This document shows, piece after piece, positions 16,752 to 25,967 of a stretch of 64,000 nt of DNA. A model generated the notes under the pieces. That model had not been told where the DNA came from. It did no database searches and saw only the letters and a list, made by a program, of their open reading frames with translations. Each line of letters begins with the position of its first letter. Position 1 is the first letter of the stretch. Position numbers and translations under genes: made by a program. Location: the NCBI GenBank assembly GCA_014802105.1, contig JAAVCX010000007.1:11848-75847 (forward strand), read 5' to 3'. This stretch comes from Bacteroides sp. (lineage in GTDB: Bacteria > Bacteroidota > Bacteroidia > Bacteroidales > Muribaculaceae).

Positions 16752-18104
16752 ATGGAGCATGAGTCAAAACATATACCGTCAAAGGTTGGCCAGTTTTGTG
16801 CCAGTCCGCTCGTATTGTCTCTATTCAGTTTATTTGTGCTGATAGTGATCTCATTTATTTTTAAGTGGAATAGGGATATAGACTCTGATCTTAAAGCCGA
16901 TACCGACGTGATCGGTACATTCGGAGATTTCTTCGGAGGTGTGATAGGAACCATTTTTGCTCTTGTGAGTGTCTATTGGATGGCAGAAGCATTCAAACAG
17001 CAGCGAGATGAGTCGAAAAGCAGCCGTAGACAGGTTGATGAAAACCATCGTCAGCTCGAAGTCCAGCGCTTCAATGAACTGTTTTTCGAGCTCTTGAGAA
17101 TGTATCAATACATAGTCTCGGATCTAAACGGGACGGTTTATAGAGTTTTGCCTGAAGAGGTCGGGAATGGAGGCAGGAAATTTACGGAAGAAGTATATGA
17201 TAATAAAGACTTCTTCGACGTGGAAAAAAGAAAGTTACAGAAGAAGTTTGTGCCTGATCCTAACTTGAAACAATCTCAGATTAACGCAACTTCAGAGTAT
17301 CTGGATTTTTATGCCAGAAATCCTAAACTGGGAGCATATTACAGAGTGCTCTTCCGTATTTTTGAGATGATCAATCGTCAGTCAGAAGCGATCAGGAATA
17401 AATCAAAAGATGTTTTTCTCACACGCTCAGATATTCGAGATTATATCAAGATTGTCAGAGCTCAGTTGACTGAGAGTGAGTTGTTCTTCTTACGTTACAA
17501 TGCTCTGACTCCTTACGGGACACGTTTTGCACCGTTGATCGACCGTTTCAATCTTCTCAAACATCTTGCACCATTTGATTTACTTGAGTATAAATCAATA
17601 TGGTCTAAACTCTCGACAGTGGAGGCCGGATATATGAATATTCATTACCGATTGTTGAAACGCGAGATAATGAGCACGCTTCACAACTTTGACAAAGATG
17701 AACAGAAAGGTGGAGATCATCCCCATCAGCGTCGCAGGTATAAAGGTCGAGGAGCGGTGAAATATAATATAATTGTTGACGCTCCATCCAAAACTGAAGT
17801 GTCGGTTTCTCTAATACAAAATAACGACATAGGTTTTACTGCACGGGAATTTGAGCCCTTTGATAAATTTGATATAAAAGAACTTACGGCAATATTAGGG
17901 CATTTCTGTTACGAAATCTTCATTCATTCTCATCTCAAGCGTGGTCATGAGCTAAGATTGAAAATCAGAAATGTACTTGAAACCGTGACTACCTATAAGG
18001 ATGGAGAGAAAATTGATAAATATACTATAAAGTTTCTGATAACCAGCAAAGATTCAACGCCACTGATCAATCGGTTCCCACATATAACATATTGGGATAA
18101 TTGA
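16752..18104 (+). CDS. Putative phage abortive-infection membrane protein (putAbiC-like)
   Basis: 450 residues. Two membrane helices lie at about 19-37 (VLSLFSLFVLIVISFIF) and 56-78 (FGDFFGGVIGTIFALVSVYW). A coiled-coil stretch rich in Q, E and R (about 80-105) and RFNELFFELLRMYQYIV follow, a layout I associate with the putAbiC family. A large soluble part follows, with HH-type and basic motifs but no catalytic signature I can name. Such proteins are linked to phage exclusion by family annotation, with mechanism unknown. It sits 10 nt after the antiterminator gene and before the flippase, so it is probably co-expressed with the surface glycan. A role in glycan assembly cannot be excluded. Confidence 0.6.
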   Translation: MEHESKHIPSKVGQFCASPLVLSLFSLFVLIVISFIFKWNRDIDSDLKADTDVIGTFGDFFGGVIGTIFALVSVYWMAEAFKQQRDESKSSRRQVDENHRQLEVQRFNELFFELLRMYQYIVSDLNGTVYRVLPEEVGNGGRKFTEEVYDNKDFFDVEKRKLQKKFVPDPNLKQSQINATSEYLDFYARNPKLGAYYRVLFRIFEMINRQSEAIRNKSKDVFLTRSDIRDYIKIVRAQLTESELFFLRYNALTPYGTRFAPLIDRFNLLKHLAPFDLLEYKSIWSKLSTVEAGYMNIHYRLLKREIMSTLHNFDKDEQKGGDHPHQRRRYKGRGAVKYNIIVDAPSKTEVSVSLIQNNDIGFTAREFEPFDKFDIKELTAILGHFCYEIFIHSHLKRGHELRLKIRNVLETVTTYKDGEKIDKYTIKFLITSKDSTPLINRFPHITYWDN

Positions 18105-18161
18105 TGAGACTATGTCTCTATCCAAGCGTAGAAGAACTCTTGACAAGGATAACGATGATAT

Positions 18162-19691
18162 ATGACATCCACAGCAGAAAACAATAAACGTATCGCCAAA
18201 AACACCCTGATGCTTTATTTCAGGATGTTTATTATAATGGGAGTTACGTTATATACATCACGTATAGTCCTTGAACAACTTGGAGTCGAAGATTATGGAG
18301 TTTATAATCTTGTAGCAGGAATAATCGTTTTATTTTCATTCATAACCAATTCATTACAATTAGCTTCGCAACGATTTTTTTCGTATGAGCTTGAGAACTC
18401 TGAGACTAAAGATATAACGTCAATCTTTAAATCGTCGGTTAAATTATATTTTATATTTTCAATCATATTTGTTATTGCATGTCAAACGGTTGGGTATTGG
18501 TTATTAATTACAAAATTAAACATACCGATCGAACGCAAGAGTGTTGCGATATGGGTATATGAAATATCAATTCTTACTGGTGTCATATCAATATTCAGAG
18601 TCCCGTACAATGCTCTTATAATAGCATATGAGGAGATTGCTATATATGCGAAATATAGTATATATGAAGTGATTTTAAAGGTAGGATCAATAGTCCTATT
18701 AATATTAATCGATTTAGATAAGTTGATATTGTATACTATTTTAGTTGCTGTATCAACTGTTCTCACAAATCTAATATATATATATTATTGTCACAGAAAA
18801 TTACTGACCAATTATTTCTCAGTTCAGCCTCATAGGGAAGTAATGAGGAAGATGTTGTCTTTTTCTGGTTGGATGTTAATGTTGGGTGTGGCAAATGTGT
18901 CGGCAACTCAAGGAGTTAATTTTATACTGAATATAGCTTACGGTGTTGTCGTAAATGCTGCTATAGGCGTTGCCAATCAGGTAAATTCGGCTGTCAATCA
19001 ATTTGTCTCTAATTTCCAGACATCACTAACTCCACAGCTGATAAAATCCTATGCAGCTAATAACTTTCAACAGTTATATTATCTATTGTTCACAGGTAGT
19101 AGGTTATCATTCTATTTATTGCTGATCTTGTGTTGGCCCATTATTTTAAATATAGATATTATACTGTCCTTATGGCTTAAAATTGTACCGCCTTATACTT
19201 CATCAATTGTTATATGGGTATTAGTTTATGCACTGGTTGATACGTTTGTTAATCCAATAGCAATAGTTGTTCATGCTACGGGCAATATAAAAAAATATCA
19301 ATTCATAGCCACAATATTTATTATATCGATAATCCCTATATGCTATGGATGTATTAATTTGGATATGGCTCCATGGATTGTCTTTATGATGCGTGCCGCT
19401 ATAAATGTGTTTTCACTGATCTGGCGTATTTACTATATGCACGACACAATACAAATGTCTATCAGGGATTATTGTAAATTCGTCATGCTCCCATGTGTTA
19501 AAATTCTATTATTATCCGGACTACTTTTTCTTATAATATATAATGGTTGTGATGAAATTACACGTCTGATCATATCCATCTGTTGTCTTATCGTAGTGTT
19601 AATGCCCATGGTTTATTTTGTAGGATTGAATAGATCCGAGCAGATGTTTATAAAAAAGACGGTTTTAAAAATATTACATAAAAATGGATAG
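18162..19691 (+). CDS. Wzx-type polysaccharide flippase
   Basis: 509 residues with about 12-14 hydrophobic helices and the N-terminal pattern NTLMLYFRMFIIMGVTLYTSR plus LGVEDYGVYNLV, typical of Wzx/MATE-like oligosaccharide-lipid flippases. It would move undecaprenyl-linked repeat units across the inner membrane. The gene is notably AT-rich (many ATA/AAA codons) compared with the flanking operons, a sign of horizontal origin common in O-antigen and capsule loci. Its last 8 nt overlap the radical SAM gene. Confidence 0.88.
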   Translation: MTSTAENNKRIAKNTLMLYFRMFIIMGVTLYTSRIVLEQLGVEDYGVYNLVAGIIVLFSFITNSLQLASQRFFSYELENSETKDITSIFKSSVKLYFIFSIIFVIACQTVGYWLLITKLNIPIERKSVAIWVYEISILTGVISIFRVPYNALIIAYEEIAIYAKYSIYEVILKVGSIVLLILIDLDKLILYTILVAVSTVLTNLIYIYYCHRKLLTNYFSVQPHREVMRKMLSFSGWMLMLGVANVSATQGVNFILNIAYGVVVNAAIGVANQVNSAVNQFVSNFQTSLTPQLIKSYAANNFQQLYYLLFTGSRLSFYLLLILCWPIILNIDIILSLWLKIVPPYTSSIVIWVLVYALVDTFVNPIAIVVHATGNIKKYQFIATIFIISIIPICYGCINLDMAPWIVFMMRAAINVFSLIWRIYYMHDTIQMSIRDYCKFVMLPCVKILLLSGLLFLIIYNGCDEITRLIISICCLIVVLMPMVYFVGLNRSEQMFIKKTVLKILHKNG

Positions 19692-20787
19692 ATATTTTAG
19701 GTTTATAGAGGCTTCTGTCAGAGGTTCTGCCTGTAACATGAAGTGTAACTATTGTTATGTTGCTCAAAGGTATGATCCTGATATGAAAGATGTCGGGGTT
19801 TTTAAATATCCACCAGAGGTAATAGGAAAAGCTCTCCGTAAGGAAAGGATAGGAGGAACAGCCTATGTAAATATTTGTGGAGAAGGTGAAACTCTTCTTG
19901 CAAAAGAGGTGCCTGAAGTGATAAAACATATACTTTTACAAGGACACTTTGTCAATGTATATACAAATGGCACATTAACACAACGTTTTAATGAGATTCT
20001 CGATGTTGTTCCTAAAGAATTATTATCGCATTTATCGTTTGCGTTCTCATTCCATTATTTAGAACTTAAGAGACTAAATAAACTCGAAGTATATTTTGAG
20101 AATTTCAATAAGATGAAAAAGGCTGGATGTTCAGTCGTTTCAAACATGGTTTTAGATGATAAGTATTTACCATACGTTGAGGAAATAAAGAATGTAACAA
20201 AAGCCAATATCGGAGCATATCCCCAGATCAGTTTCCCAAAGAAGCATAATGATAATTCTAATTGGACTGCATTAACTGACGACGAAGAAACGTTAAAAAA
20301 AATCGGAGAGGGTTTTCATTCCAATTATTTGGATTTTACAGAAAAATATTTCGATTATGATCGAAAACAATTCTGTTATGCGGGTAAATGGAGCTTTACA
20401 TTAGAGCTAACGACAGGAGATATAGCCAGATGTTATAATTATAGGCCACATCAGAATATATTTGAAAATACGGATAGTAAAATTAAATTATTTCCAATTG
20501 GTAACACATGCTCATGCAAGGCATGTGGAGGAGGCCTTTTCTTACCACAGGGTGTAGTGCCATCGTTAGGTGCCCCTTCTTATATCTATGTAAAAAACAG
20601 AGAAGAGGCTAATTGGTATACACCCATATATAAACAATTTCTTGAACAACAGTTAATACTGAACAACAAACAGTATGGACAGCTGAAAAAGACACTGATT
20701 AATGCTCTAAACCCAATTGTTAATTTCGCAGGTTTGTTAAGAGCCGGAAAACGAAGGATTTGTAATAGGCTTAAAAATGGAAAATAA
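19684..20787 (+). CDS. Radical SAM enzyme of the polysaccharide locus
   Basis: 367 residues. CNMKCNYC at residues 17-24 is the CxxxCxxC motif that binds the [4Fe-4S] cluster and SAM. A later set of Cys residues (FCYAGKWSF, ARCYNY, CSCKACGGG around residues 235-285) could bind a second cluster, as in SPASM-type enzymes. The substrate is unknown; the location between flippase and pyruvyltransferase suggests modification of a glycan precursor or of a peptide linked to it. AT-rich like the flippase. It overlaps both neighbours (8 nt upstream, 11 nt downstream), so it belongs to the operon. Confidence 0.8.
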   Translation: MDRYFRFIEASVRGSACNMKCNYCYVAQRYDPDMKDVGVFKYPPEVIGKALRKERIGGTAYVNICGEGETLLAKEVPEVIKHILLQGHFVNVYTNGTLTQRFNEILDVVPKELLSHLSFAFSFHYLELKRLNKLEVYFENFNKMKKAGCSVVSNMVLDDKYLPYVEEIKNVTKANIGAYPQISFPKKHNDNSNWTALTDDEETLKKIGEGFHSNYLDFTEKYFDYDRKQFCYAGKWSFTLELTTGDIARCYNYRPHQNIFENTDSKIKLFPIGNTCSCKACGGGLFLPQGVVPSLGAPSYIYVKNREEANWYTPIYKQFLEQQLILNNKQYGQLKKTLINALNPIVNFAGLLRAGKRRICNRLKNGK

Positions 20788-21745
20788 TAAGATTGTATCC
20801 TCTCTGAGAAATAATATCTTTGATACACTTTCGCCATTGCTTTCCAGGCGAGTTTTATTGACCGATCTTCCCTACCACGATAATTTGGGTGATGTGTTGA
20901 TCTGGAAGGGTGAAATTGATTTCTTGAAAAAGAATAAAACAGACTTGTTGGAATCATCTTCAGTTTTTACATTTACTTTTCCTGATGTTGACAAAGATGT
21001 GACAATTCTTCTACATGGGGGAGGAAATTTTGGAGACTTATATGGCGATTTTCATAGTTTCAAAAAGAAAGTAATAGCTCATTATCCTAACAATCGCATT
21101 GTGATGTTCCCACAGTCGGTATGGTATGAGAATGAGTCGCTTATAGAAGAGGATGCCAGGGCTTTTGCACAGCATAAAGATTTATATCTTTGCGCAAGAG
21201 ATCAGTGGAGCTACAATTTTTTTAAAGCGCATTTTGGGGCCAATAATATATTGCTTGTACCTGATATGGCTTTCTGCATCAGTGATGAGATATTGGCACC
21301 TTACAGAGGAAAGGAGATCGGAAAAAATCTTTTTTTCAGAAGACTCGATAAGGAACTGACTAACTCAACTCCTCAGAGTCTGGGACAGGAATGTGAGGTG
21401 CGTGACTGGCCTACTGTTGAGGAAAAGCCCCGCAGATTTTACTATTTCGACAAGGCTTACAGTGTTGCCCGCCGACTTAAAAGATTTAAGCATGTCAATC
21501 ATGCCGTAAACCATTGTATAGATTGGCTTGCCGACATTCTGATAAGAGATAAGCTTGTAAGGACAGGGTGTGAGTTTCTATCTCCTTATTCGTTGATTAT
21601 CACTACCCGGTTGCATGCAATGATATTGTCGGTATTACTTTATAAGAAAGTAGAATATATCGATAACTCCACCGGCAAACTCTCGGCTTTCGCCGAGACA
21701 TGGCTTCAGGAGCTTGACTCGGTAAAAAAATTCCAGAATGACTAA
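20777..21745 (+). CDS. Polysaccharide pyruvyl transferase family protein
   Basis: 322 residues. The opening LPYHDNLGDVLIWKGEIDFL and the late SLIITTRLHAMILSVLL are hallmarks of the WcaK/CsaB pyruvyl transferase family, which attaches pyruvate ketals from phosphoenolpyruvate to glycan sugars. This would give the surface polymer negative charge. Overlaps the radical SAM gene upstream and the acyltransferase downstream (8 nt), so all three decorating enzymes are translationally linked. Confidence 0.85.
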   Translation: MENNKIVSSLRNNIFDTLSPLLSRRVLLTDLPYHDNLGDVLIWKGEIDFLKKNKTDLLESSSVFTFTFPDVDKDVTILLHGGGNFGDLYGDFHSFKKKVIAHYPNNRIVMFPQSVWYENESLIEEDARAFAQHKDLYLCARDQWSYNFFKAHFGANNILLVPDMAFCISDEILAPYRGKEIGKNLFFRRLDKELTNSTPQSLGQECEVRDWPTVEEKPRRFYYFDKAYSVARRLKRFKHVNHAVNHCIDWLADILIRDKLVRTGCEFLSPYSLIITTRLHAMILSVLLYKKVEYIDNSTGKLSAFAETWLQELDSVKKFQND

Positions 21746-22774
21746 ATCAAATAGGATCATACCCCTTGAAGCATTACGGTTTTTAATAATGTTTCAGATC
21801 TGTCTGTGGCATTTTGATGATTGCCTTGACAACATGGAGGCAGGATATCTTGGTGTAGAATTTTTCTTCATTCTGTCGGGTATATTTATTTATAAGAGCG
21901 TGCTCGGTGGCAATAGTGACGGTGTAATTTCATTTACGATCAATCGTGTGAAAAAATTCTATCCGGCTTATGTCACAGCAGTAGTGCTGGCATACGGTTT
22001 ATTTTTTCATAGCCAGATTCGTGAGCTGTTTATGATCAACCCTATTCATGAGTGCTTGAGGTTTTGTTCGCAACTACTTATGATACAGAACGTTGGAATT
22101 GTTCAAGGGGGGGGGTAAATCTGCCACTTTGGTTCTTCTCTGTCTATGTATATGGAGGAGCATTTGTATATGCACTGACAAAGTATTACACCAACATAAG
22201 CATCCGAATTGTGTTTCCGATCATCTCTGCTCTGTTTTTCTCGTATGTTTTTAAATTTCAGACAGGCCCGGGTTTGGAATTATGGAGTATGGTTGGCCCT
22301 TTCCCGATGCCGTTGATGAGAGGTGTCGTTGAGATTGCTTTCGGAGTAATGACAGGTTATATCTTATTTAATTATCAGGAAAAGATTTTTTCCAGATCAA
22401 AGCTATTGGATCTGTTGTCGGTCGTTTCAATGGTCGCATATTTTTCAATAGTTTTCGGTAGCGATCTGGATGCCCCTTACTCATTACTGCTGATTCCCGT
22501 AATGATAGCAGGAGTCATGAACCCGGTGTCAAAGATTGGCCGACTGTTGAGTCAGAGACTCTGGTTGAAATTAGGCTCATTGACGTTTGATATGTTCCTT
22601 ATTCATTGGCTACTTGTCATGACAATCAAGCCGTTGGGAATAAGATTGGATGTGAGCCTTGAGACACAGTTGGTGGTATATATATTGATATTGATACCTG
22701 TTTCAATAGGATTCAGGTATTTTGTAAAAATGTTAAATTCAATAGTCGCGTTTATTGGAAATGTCATCAGATAA
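21738..22774 (+). CDS. Acyltransferase-3 family O-acyltransferase, frameshifted at a G9 tract (phase-off)
   Basis: The present frame gives 126 residues, stopping right after the G run (…VQGGG, TAA at 22116-22118). The remaining membrane part lies in the +1-shifted frame (GGVNLPLWFFS… to 22774). With G10 or G7 the two join into one 345- or 344-residue protein, the usual size of acyltransferase-3 enzymes, which O-acetylate surface glycans. N-terminal RIIPLEALRFLIMFQICLWHF carries the family's R and H motif; about 10 membrane helices follow. Read as sequenced, the enzyme is off. A sequencing slip is the alternative. Confidence 0.8.
22107..22115 (+). repeat. Poly-G tract (G9) in the acyltransferase gene
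   Basis: Nine consecutive G, preceded by CAA and followed by TAAATCTGCC. At nine the gene is out of frame; ten or seven restore it. Homopolymer G runs of this length are classic slipped-strand mispairing sites. Confidence 0.9.
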
Positions 22775-23726
22775 TAGAGTGAAAGTATCGGTTCTTGTCC
22801 CGGTCTATGGAGTGGAAAAGTATATAGAGCGTTGTGCGCGCTCACTTTTCGAGCAGACCATGAAGGATGGTATTGAATTTATTTTCACCGATGATTGTAC
22901 TCGAGATAGAAGTATAGAGATACTTGAGAAGGTACTGGAAGAGTATCCTGAAAGGAAATCTCAGGTAAAGATCATACATCATGAAAAAAACCAGGGTCTC
23001 GTGTCGGCACGCGTGACGGGACTTAAAGAAGCTGTCGGTGAATACGTGATACACTGCGACAGTGACGACTGGGTCGAGAGAGAGATGTATGAGATAATGT
23101 ATCGTCAGGCCAAGGATACTGACAGCGATATAGTGGTCTGTGATTTCTTGGAGGGTGATGATACTCTTGAGGTATACAGGCATCAGAATATTCCTGAATC
23201 AAGAATCAGTATATTCAAGTCAATCCTTGATGGAACTCTCCACGCCGCTATGTGGAACAAGATGCTGTCACACCGGCTGATAGATAGGCTCGGTGTAAAG
23301 GTAAATCCTGAAATCAATATGTGGGAGGATATGGCCTATATGACTCCTCATCTTCTATCGGGATGTAGAATGACAAAGGTGGACAAGGCTTTATATCACT
23401 ATGTGTGTGTGCAGGCTTCAATGTCAAGGACATTTTCTCTGCGTTCTGTAAACTCTCAGATCAAGGCTGTCGATAATATATCGGGATATGTAGAAGCTGA
23501 TCCGGAGTTAAGCACAATACTCTCACTCTTAAAGTTGAAATCCAAGGATTATTTTCTGCTGAGAGGAGAATCCTATAATCCGGCCCTCTGGAGACAGACA
23601 TTCCCCGAGGCTAATAAAGAGATCCTGAATGAAAACATACCACCTGTAAAGAGGTTGCTTTATTACTTGTGTGAAAAGCATCTTGATTTTGCGGTAAAGC
23701 TACTTGCCGGCTTACGGAAAAAGTAA
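22761..23726 (+). CDS. Glycosyltransferase family 2
   Basis: 321 residues from the ATG at 22761; the ORF-track start two codons upstream is TTG. GT-A motifs: VSVLVPVYGVEKYIERCARSLFEQT at the N terminus, FTDDCTRDRS near residue 45 and the metal-binding HCDSDDW near residue 97. Adds one sugar to the repeat unit from an NDP-sugar at the inner face of the membrane; donor and acceptor unknown. Overlaps the acyltransferase end by 14 nt. Confidence 0.85.
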   Translation: MSSDNRVKVSVLVPVYGVEKYIERCARSLFEQTMKDGIEFIFTDDCTRDRSIEILEKVLEEYPERKSQVKIIHHEKNQGLVSARVTGLKEAVGEYVIHCDSDDWVEREMYEIMYRQAKDTDSDIVVCDFLEGDDTLEVYRHQNIPESRISIFKSILDGTLHAAMWNKMLSHRLIDRLGVKVNPEINMWEDMAYMTPHLLSGCRMTKVDKALYHYVCVQASMSRTFSLRSVNSQIKAVDNISGYVEADPELSTILSLLKLKSKDYFLLRGESYNPALWRQTFPEANKEILNENIPPVKRLLYYLCEKHLDFAVKLLAGLRKK

Positions 23727-23747
23727 TTATTCATCCAGCCACACGGA

Positions 23748-24833
23748 ATGTTACCATATTATATCATTACGGCTCTGTTGCTTATTGCCGGAGTTGTGTC
23801 ATTGGATCAAAAGACCAGAAAATATGATTTTGTGGTTCTTCTGTTCCTATGTGTCATAGTGACGATCTTCAGCGGATGTCGTGCGTGTGGATGGGATTAT
23901 GATTCTTATCTGGCGCATTTCAAGAGTCTACCTGATATTCTGAATTTCTCGAGAACTCAGAATACGATGGAGGCAGGCTATGAGGTATTTGCAAGTTTTT
24001 GTAAAAGTGTTTTCCACAATTATAATGCGTTCTTATTTATATTTGCTGCGATAAATGTTTTTGTTATAGGATGTCTTTGCAGGAAATATTCCCCTAATCC
24101 GGTGCTGTCGTTTGTATTGTTCTGCGGGTTCTCACTATTTGGACAATTGATGGGACAGATGCGTCAGCCTCAGGCTATTTGTCTGACTTATCTGATCACC
24201 CTTCCGCTACTGATCAGAAATATGCGCTGGAGAGTCGCAATATGGACAATAGTGATAGGGGTGTTACTTCATAAGTCGTCGTTGCTGATGGCTATTTTGT
24301 TGCCATTCGCGAATATCAGGTATTCTGACAAGACGTGTGCAATTGCCGCAATAGTCTGTATAGTTTCAGTTGTAACATCAAGCATGTTGACAAATCTGCT
24401 ATATATTGTGGTTCCAAAAGGTTTTTACCTCTATGATACGATGGTTGCATATATGACCTACCTGTCCCAGAAAGTTTCCTTTACGTTCGGCATGCTCGAG
24501 CGAGTCGGTCTTCTTGTCCTCTGCTGGTATTATGGCCGGAAGTACAAGTTATATGATAGGAATATCTTTTTTAGGATAATGATGAATTTATTTGCGATGG
24601 GTGTGCTGATCTATTTCTCTTTTATGCAGATAGCACCCGAATTTGCTTCCCGTGGTACAAAAGGCCTATATTTCTGTATAATTTTCATACTGCCGATTTT
24701 AATCAAAAACGCTAAGAGGAGAGATAAGAGTTTTCTCTCGATATTCACGATACTTTGGATCTCATATCTGTATATTACTTTCCTTATTAATCCGCCGGAA
24801 CTATATAATCCTTATCTATCGGTTTTGGATTAA
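23748..24833 (+). CDS. EpsG-family polysaccharide polymerase (Wzy-like)
   Basis: 361 residues, almost wholly hydrophobic with about 10 helices. The motif GCRACGWDYDSYLAHF after the second helix resembles the R-x-x-x-G-x-D-Y-x-x-Y loop of EpsG/Wzy-like proteins. It would polymerise flipped repeat units in the periplasm. It is the only polymerase candidate in the locus, pairing with the Wzx flippase for a Wzx/Wzy-type pathway; no Wza/Wzc export genes are in the window. Confidence 0.8.
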   Translation: MLPYYIITALLLIAGVVSLDQKTRKYDFVVLLFLCVIVTIFSGCRACGWDYDSYLAHFKSLPDILNFSRTQNTMEAGYEVFASFCKSVFHNYNAFLFIFAAINVFVIGCLCRKYSPNPVLSFVLFCGFSLFGQLMGQMRQPQAICLTYLITLPLLIRNMRWRVAIWTIVIGVLLHKSSLLMAILLPFANIRYSDKTCAIAAIVCIVSVVTSSMLTNLLYIVVPKGFYLYDTMVAYMTYLSQKVSFTFGMLERVGLLVLCWYYGRKYKLYDRNIFFRIMMNLFAMGVLIYFSFMQIAPEFASRGTKGLYFCIIFILPILIKNAKRRDKSFLSIFTILWISYLYITFLINPPELYNPYLSVLD

Positions 24834-24851
24834 GAAAAAGAATTGTTACTT

Positions 24852-25967
24852 ATGAAAATCGCATATACAATCTCCGGATTATATAATTCGGGGGGCATGG
24901 AGAACATACTTCTTCAGAAGGCCAATTATCTTGCTGAAGTGTATGGTCATGATGTCACTATAATCACTACTGATCAGAAAGATAAATCCATATTCTTCAA
25001 GATTTCGCCAAAGGTCAGAGTAATTGACCTTAATATCAACTATAATGATGCGGTCAGTTCAAGATTCTGGCTTCTTAAGAAGCCAAGGTTGGTGAAAAAA
25101 CATAAGGAACGGCTCTCTGATCTGTTGTGTCGTGAAAAGTTTGATGTCTGCATCTCGCTGATGGATTTTGATTTTGAGTTTCTCACTTCAATCAAGGACG
25201 GGAGTAAAAAAGTAGCGGAGTATCATTTTTCAAGGTATGCTAAAGTTTTGTCTTCAAAAAATATCGTCGCGAAATTATTGCAACGATACAGGACGGATTA
25301 TTGGAAATCCATATTGAGAGGATTTGATAAATTCATAGTCTTGACAGAACAGGATAAAGACCAATGGGGAGACATGTCAAATATTGAGGTGATCCCCAAC
25401 TTTATAAATTTTTTCCCTGACATTTCATGCAATCCCGAATCATGTAAGATAATATCTGTCGGACGTATGGAGTATCAGAAAGGGTATGATATGCTGATCG
25501 AAGCATGGAAGATTGCAAAAGATGAGCTGCCGGGATGGACTCTGTCGGTTTATGGAGGTGGAGACCGATCCTTATATGAACAAAAAATTAAAGAAGACAA
25601 TGTTGATAGAATTACGTTCAATCCTCCGGTCTCGTCGATAGGTGAAGTGTATAGCGAAAGTTCGTTATATGTGATGAGCTCCCGATATGAAGGATTGCCA
25701 CTGGTGCTTTTGGAGGCTATGAGTTACGGCTTGCCGATTGTCTCTTTTGAATGTCCGTGTGGGCCGAGAGATATTTTGCGTCCCGATTTCGGTAGATTGG
25801 TCAAACCAGATGATGTCAAGGCTTTGGCTCAAACTATTGTTGAGAGTGCCAAAGATCTGACTTGGAGACAGAATGCTGTCACAGAGGCTAAACGCCGGAG
25901 CAGGATGTTTTCTAAAGATATTATTATGGAAAAGTGGAATAATCTTTTTATTTCGTTGGAAAAATGA
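24852..25967 (+). CDS. Glycosyltransferase family 4
   Basis: 371 residues from the ATG at 24852; the ORF-track start at 24843 is TTG. GT-B fold: N-terminal MKIAYTISGLYNSGGMENIL, then IISVGRMEYQKGYDMLIEAW (about residue 198) and the donor-site E-x7-E stretch SSRYEGLPLVLLEAMSYGLP (about residue 280). Retaining transferase using an NDP-sugar, exact linkage unknown. Its stop overlaps the ATG of the next GT2 (ATGA). Confidence 0.88.
   Translation: MKIAYTISGLYNSGGMENILLQKANYLAEVYGHDVTIITTDQKDKSIFFKISPKVRVIDLNINYNDAVSSRFWLLKKPRLVKKHKERLSDLLCREKFDVCISLMDFDFEFLTSIKDGSKKVAEYHFSRYAKVLSSKNIVAKLLQRYRTDYWKSILRGFDKFIVLTEQDKDQWGDMSNIEVIPNFINFFPDISCNPESCKIISVGRMEYQKGYDMLIEAWKIAKDELPGWTLSVYGGGDRSLYEQKIKEDNVDRITFNPPVSSIGEVYSESSLYVMSSRYEGLPLVLLEAMSYGLPIVSFECPCGPRDILRPDFGRLVKPDDVKALAQTIVESAKDLTWRQNAVTEAKRRSRMFSKDIIMEKWNNLFISLEK

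Noticed and set aside
18104-18187. 27-codon ORF (ATG overlapping the putAbiC-like stop) running into the flippase start
   Set aside because: No recognisable sequence, overlaps the flippase start in another frame, and its existence is expected by chance.
24890-24896. Run of six G in the GT4 gene (and another at 28717 in rfbA) as further phase-variation sites
   Set aside because: They encode conserved Gly residues in intact frames and are too short to be convincing slippage tracts.
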